Shown: piece after piece, positions 63,861 through 64,000 of the stretch
How positions within the stretch are numbered: the first letter of the stretch is position 1
Layout of the letters: each line of letters opens with the position of its first letter
DNA from: Thiohalocapsa halophila
Lineage (GTDB): Bacteria > Pseudomonadota > Gammaproteobacteria > Chromatiales > Chromatiaceae
Assembly: GCF_016583825.1 (NCBI RefSeq)
Contig: NZ_NRRV01000014.1
Location: 31,168-95,167, forward strand
Direction of reading: 5' to 3'
Length of the DNA: 64,000 nucleotides
Program-made: the position numbers and the translations under genes
The notes under the pieces: model-generated
Database searches by the model: none
The model's input: the letters and a program-made list of their open reading frames with translations, nothing else
What the model was told of the DNA's origin: nothing

Positions 63861-64000
63861 AAGCCAGTCCGCAATATGAATCAGACACTTACGTTGACTA
63901 CGATACGACGATCCAAGCTCTCCTGCGGCACAAGCGGGCGGTCTTCGCATGTCGGACGGCCTGGAGCTGTTCGGGTTGCAGGCCAAGCGCTTCGCTAAGT

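Noticed and set aside
63949..64000. Start of a plus-strand gene (MSDGLELFGLQAKRFAK) running off the right edge
   Set aside because: Only 17 codons are visible and no ribosome-binding site is clear, so it cannot be supported.

Overview
The window comes from a high-GC gammaproteobacterium. A divergent nifLA / rnfABCDGEH locus, a c-type cytochrome, a PEP-CTERM-type protein and REP-type intergenic repeats fit a nitrogen-fixing member of the Chromatiales (purple sulfur bacteria), but that placement is inference; no rRNA or photosynthesis gene is present to confirm it.

Layout. (1) 1-8.0 kb is ordinary chromosome: a membrane zinc protease cut by the left edge, a pentapeptide protein, an EcsC-family protein, TerC, a universal stress protein, a flavin-reductase-like protein, pyruvate kinase and an alpha/beta hydrolase. 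(2) 8.0-34.8 kb is a genomic island bracketed by two identical, complete tRNA-Val(CAC) genes. It carries a tyrosine integrase next to the left tRNA, a type III-like restriction-modification pair with a small coupled ORF between the subunits, and a minus-strand module of radC, VWA (CobT-like), DUF3150, WGR, MoxR/CobS-like ATPase, YqaJ exonuclease and Bet/RecT. It also carries an unrecognised three-gene plus-strand cassette at 23.5-26.0 kb, a PEP-CTERM-type protein, a primase-helicase, an AlpA-like regulator and a decayed second integrase. (3) 34.8-37.3 kb holds a further integrase relic, a PIN-toxin relic and an intact aldo/keto reductase. (4) 37.3-47.5 kb is the Rnf electron-transport operon (minus strand) divergent from nifL-nifA (plus strand). 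The shared spacer holds a perfect TGT-N10-ACA NifA site flanked by sigma-54 -24/-12 promoters pointing both ways, so NifA very probably drives rnf and possibly its own operon; Rnf supplies low-potential electrons to nitrogenase. (5) 47.5-55.3 kb has toxin-antitoxin debris, small and unknown proteins, a 4.4-copy array of an 89-90 bp REP-type repeat, a DUF4914 protein and a di-haem c-type cytochrome. (6) 55.6-60.0 kb is nrdA (class I ribonucleotide reductase alpha subunit) with a DnaA box, a tandem pair of NrdR boxes spaced 31 bp, and an in-frame 379-residue LAGLIDADG intein whose +1 residue is glycine. (7) 60.5-64.0 kb reads as an integron-type gene-cassette array: a Sll1717-like ATPase, a TIR-like effector and a two-ORF membrane cassette, separated by attC sites whose R'' and R' boxes match cassette by cassette. 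No integron integrase gene is in the window.

The observations most worth following are the cassette array carrying defence-like genes, the nrdA intein with Gly at +1, the unnamed three-gene cassette, and the shared F-[FY]-F C-terminal tails on three unrelated proteins of the island recombination module.
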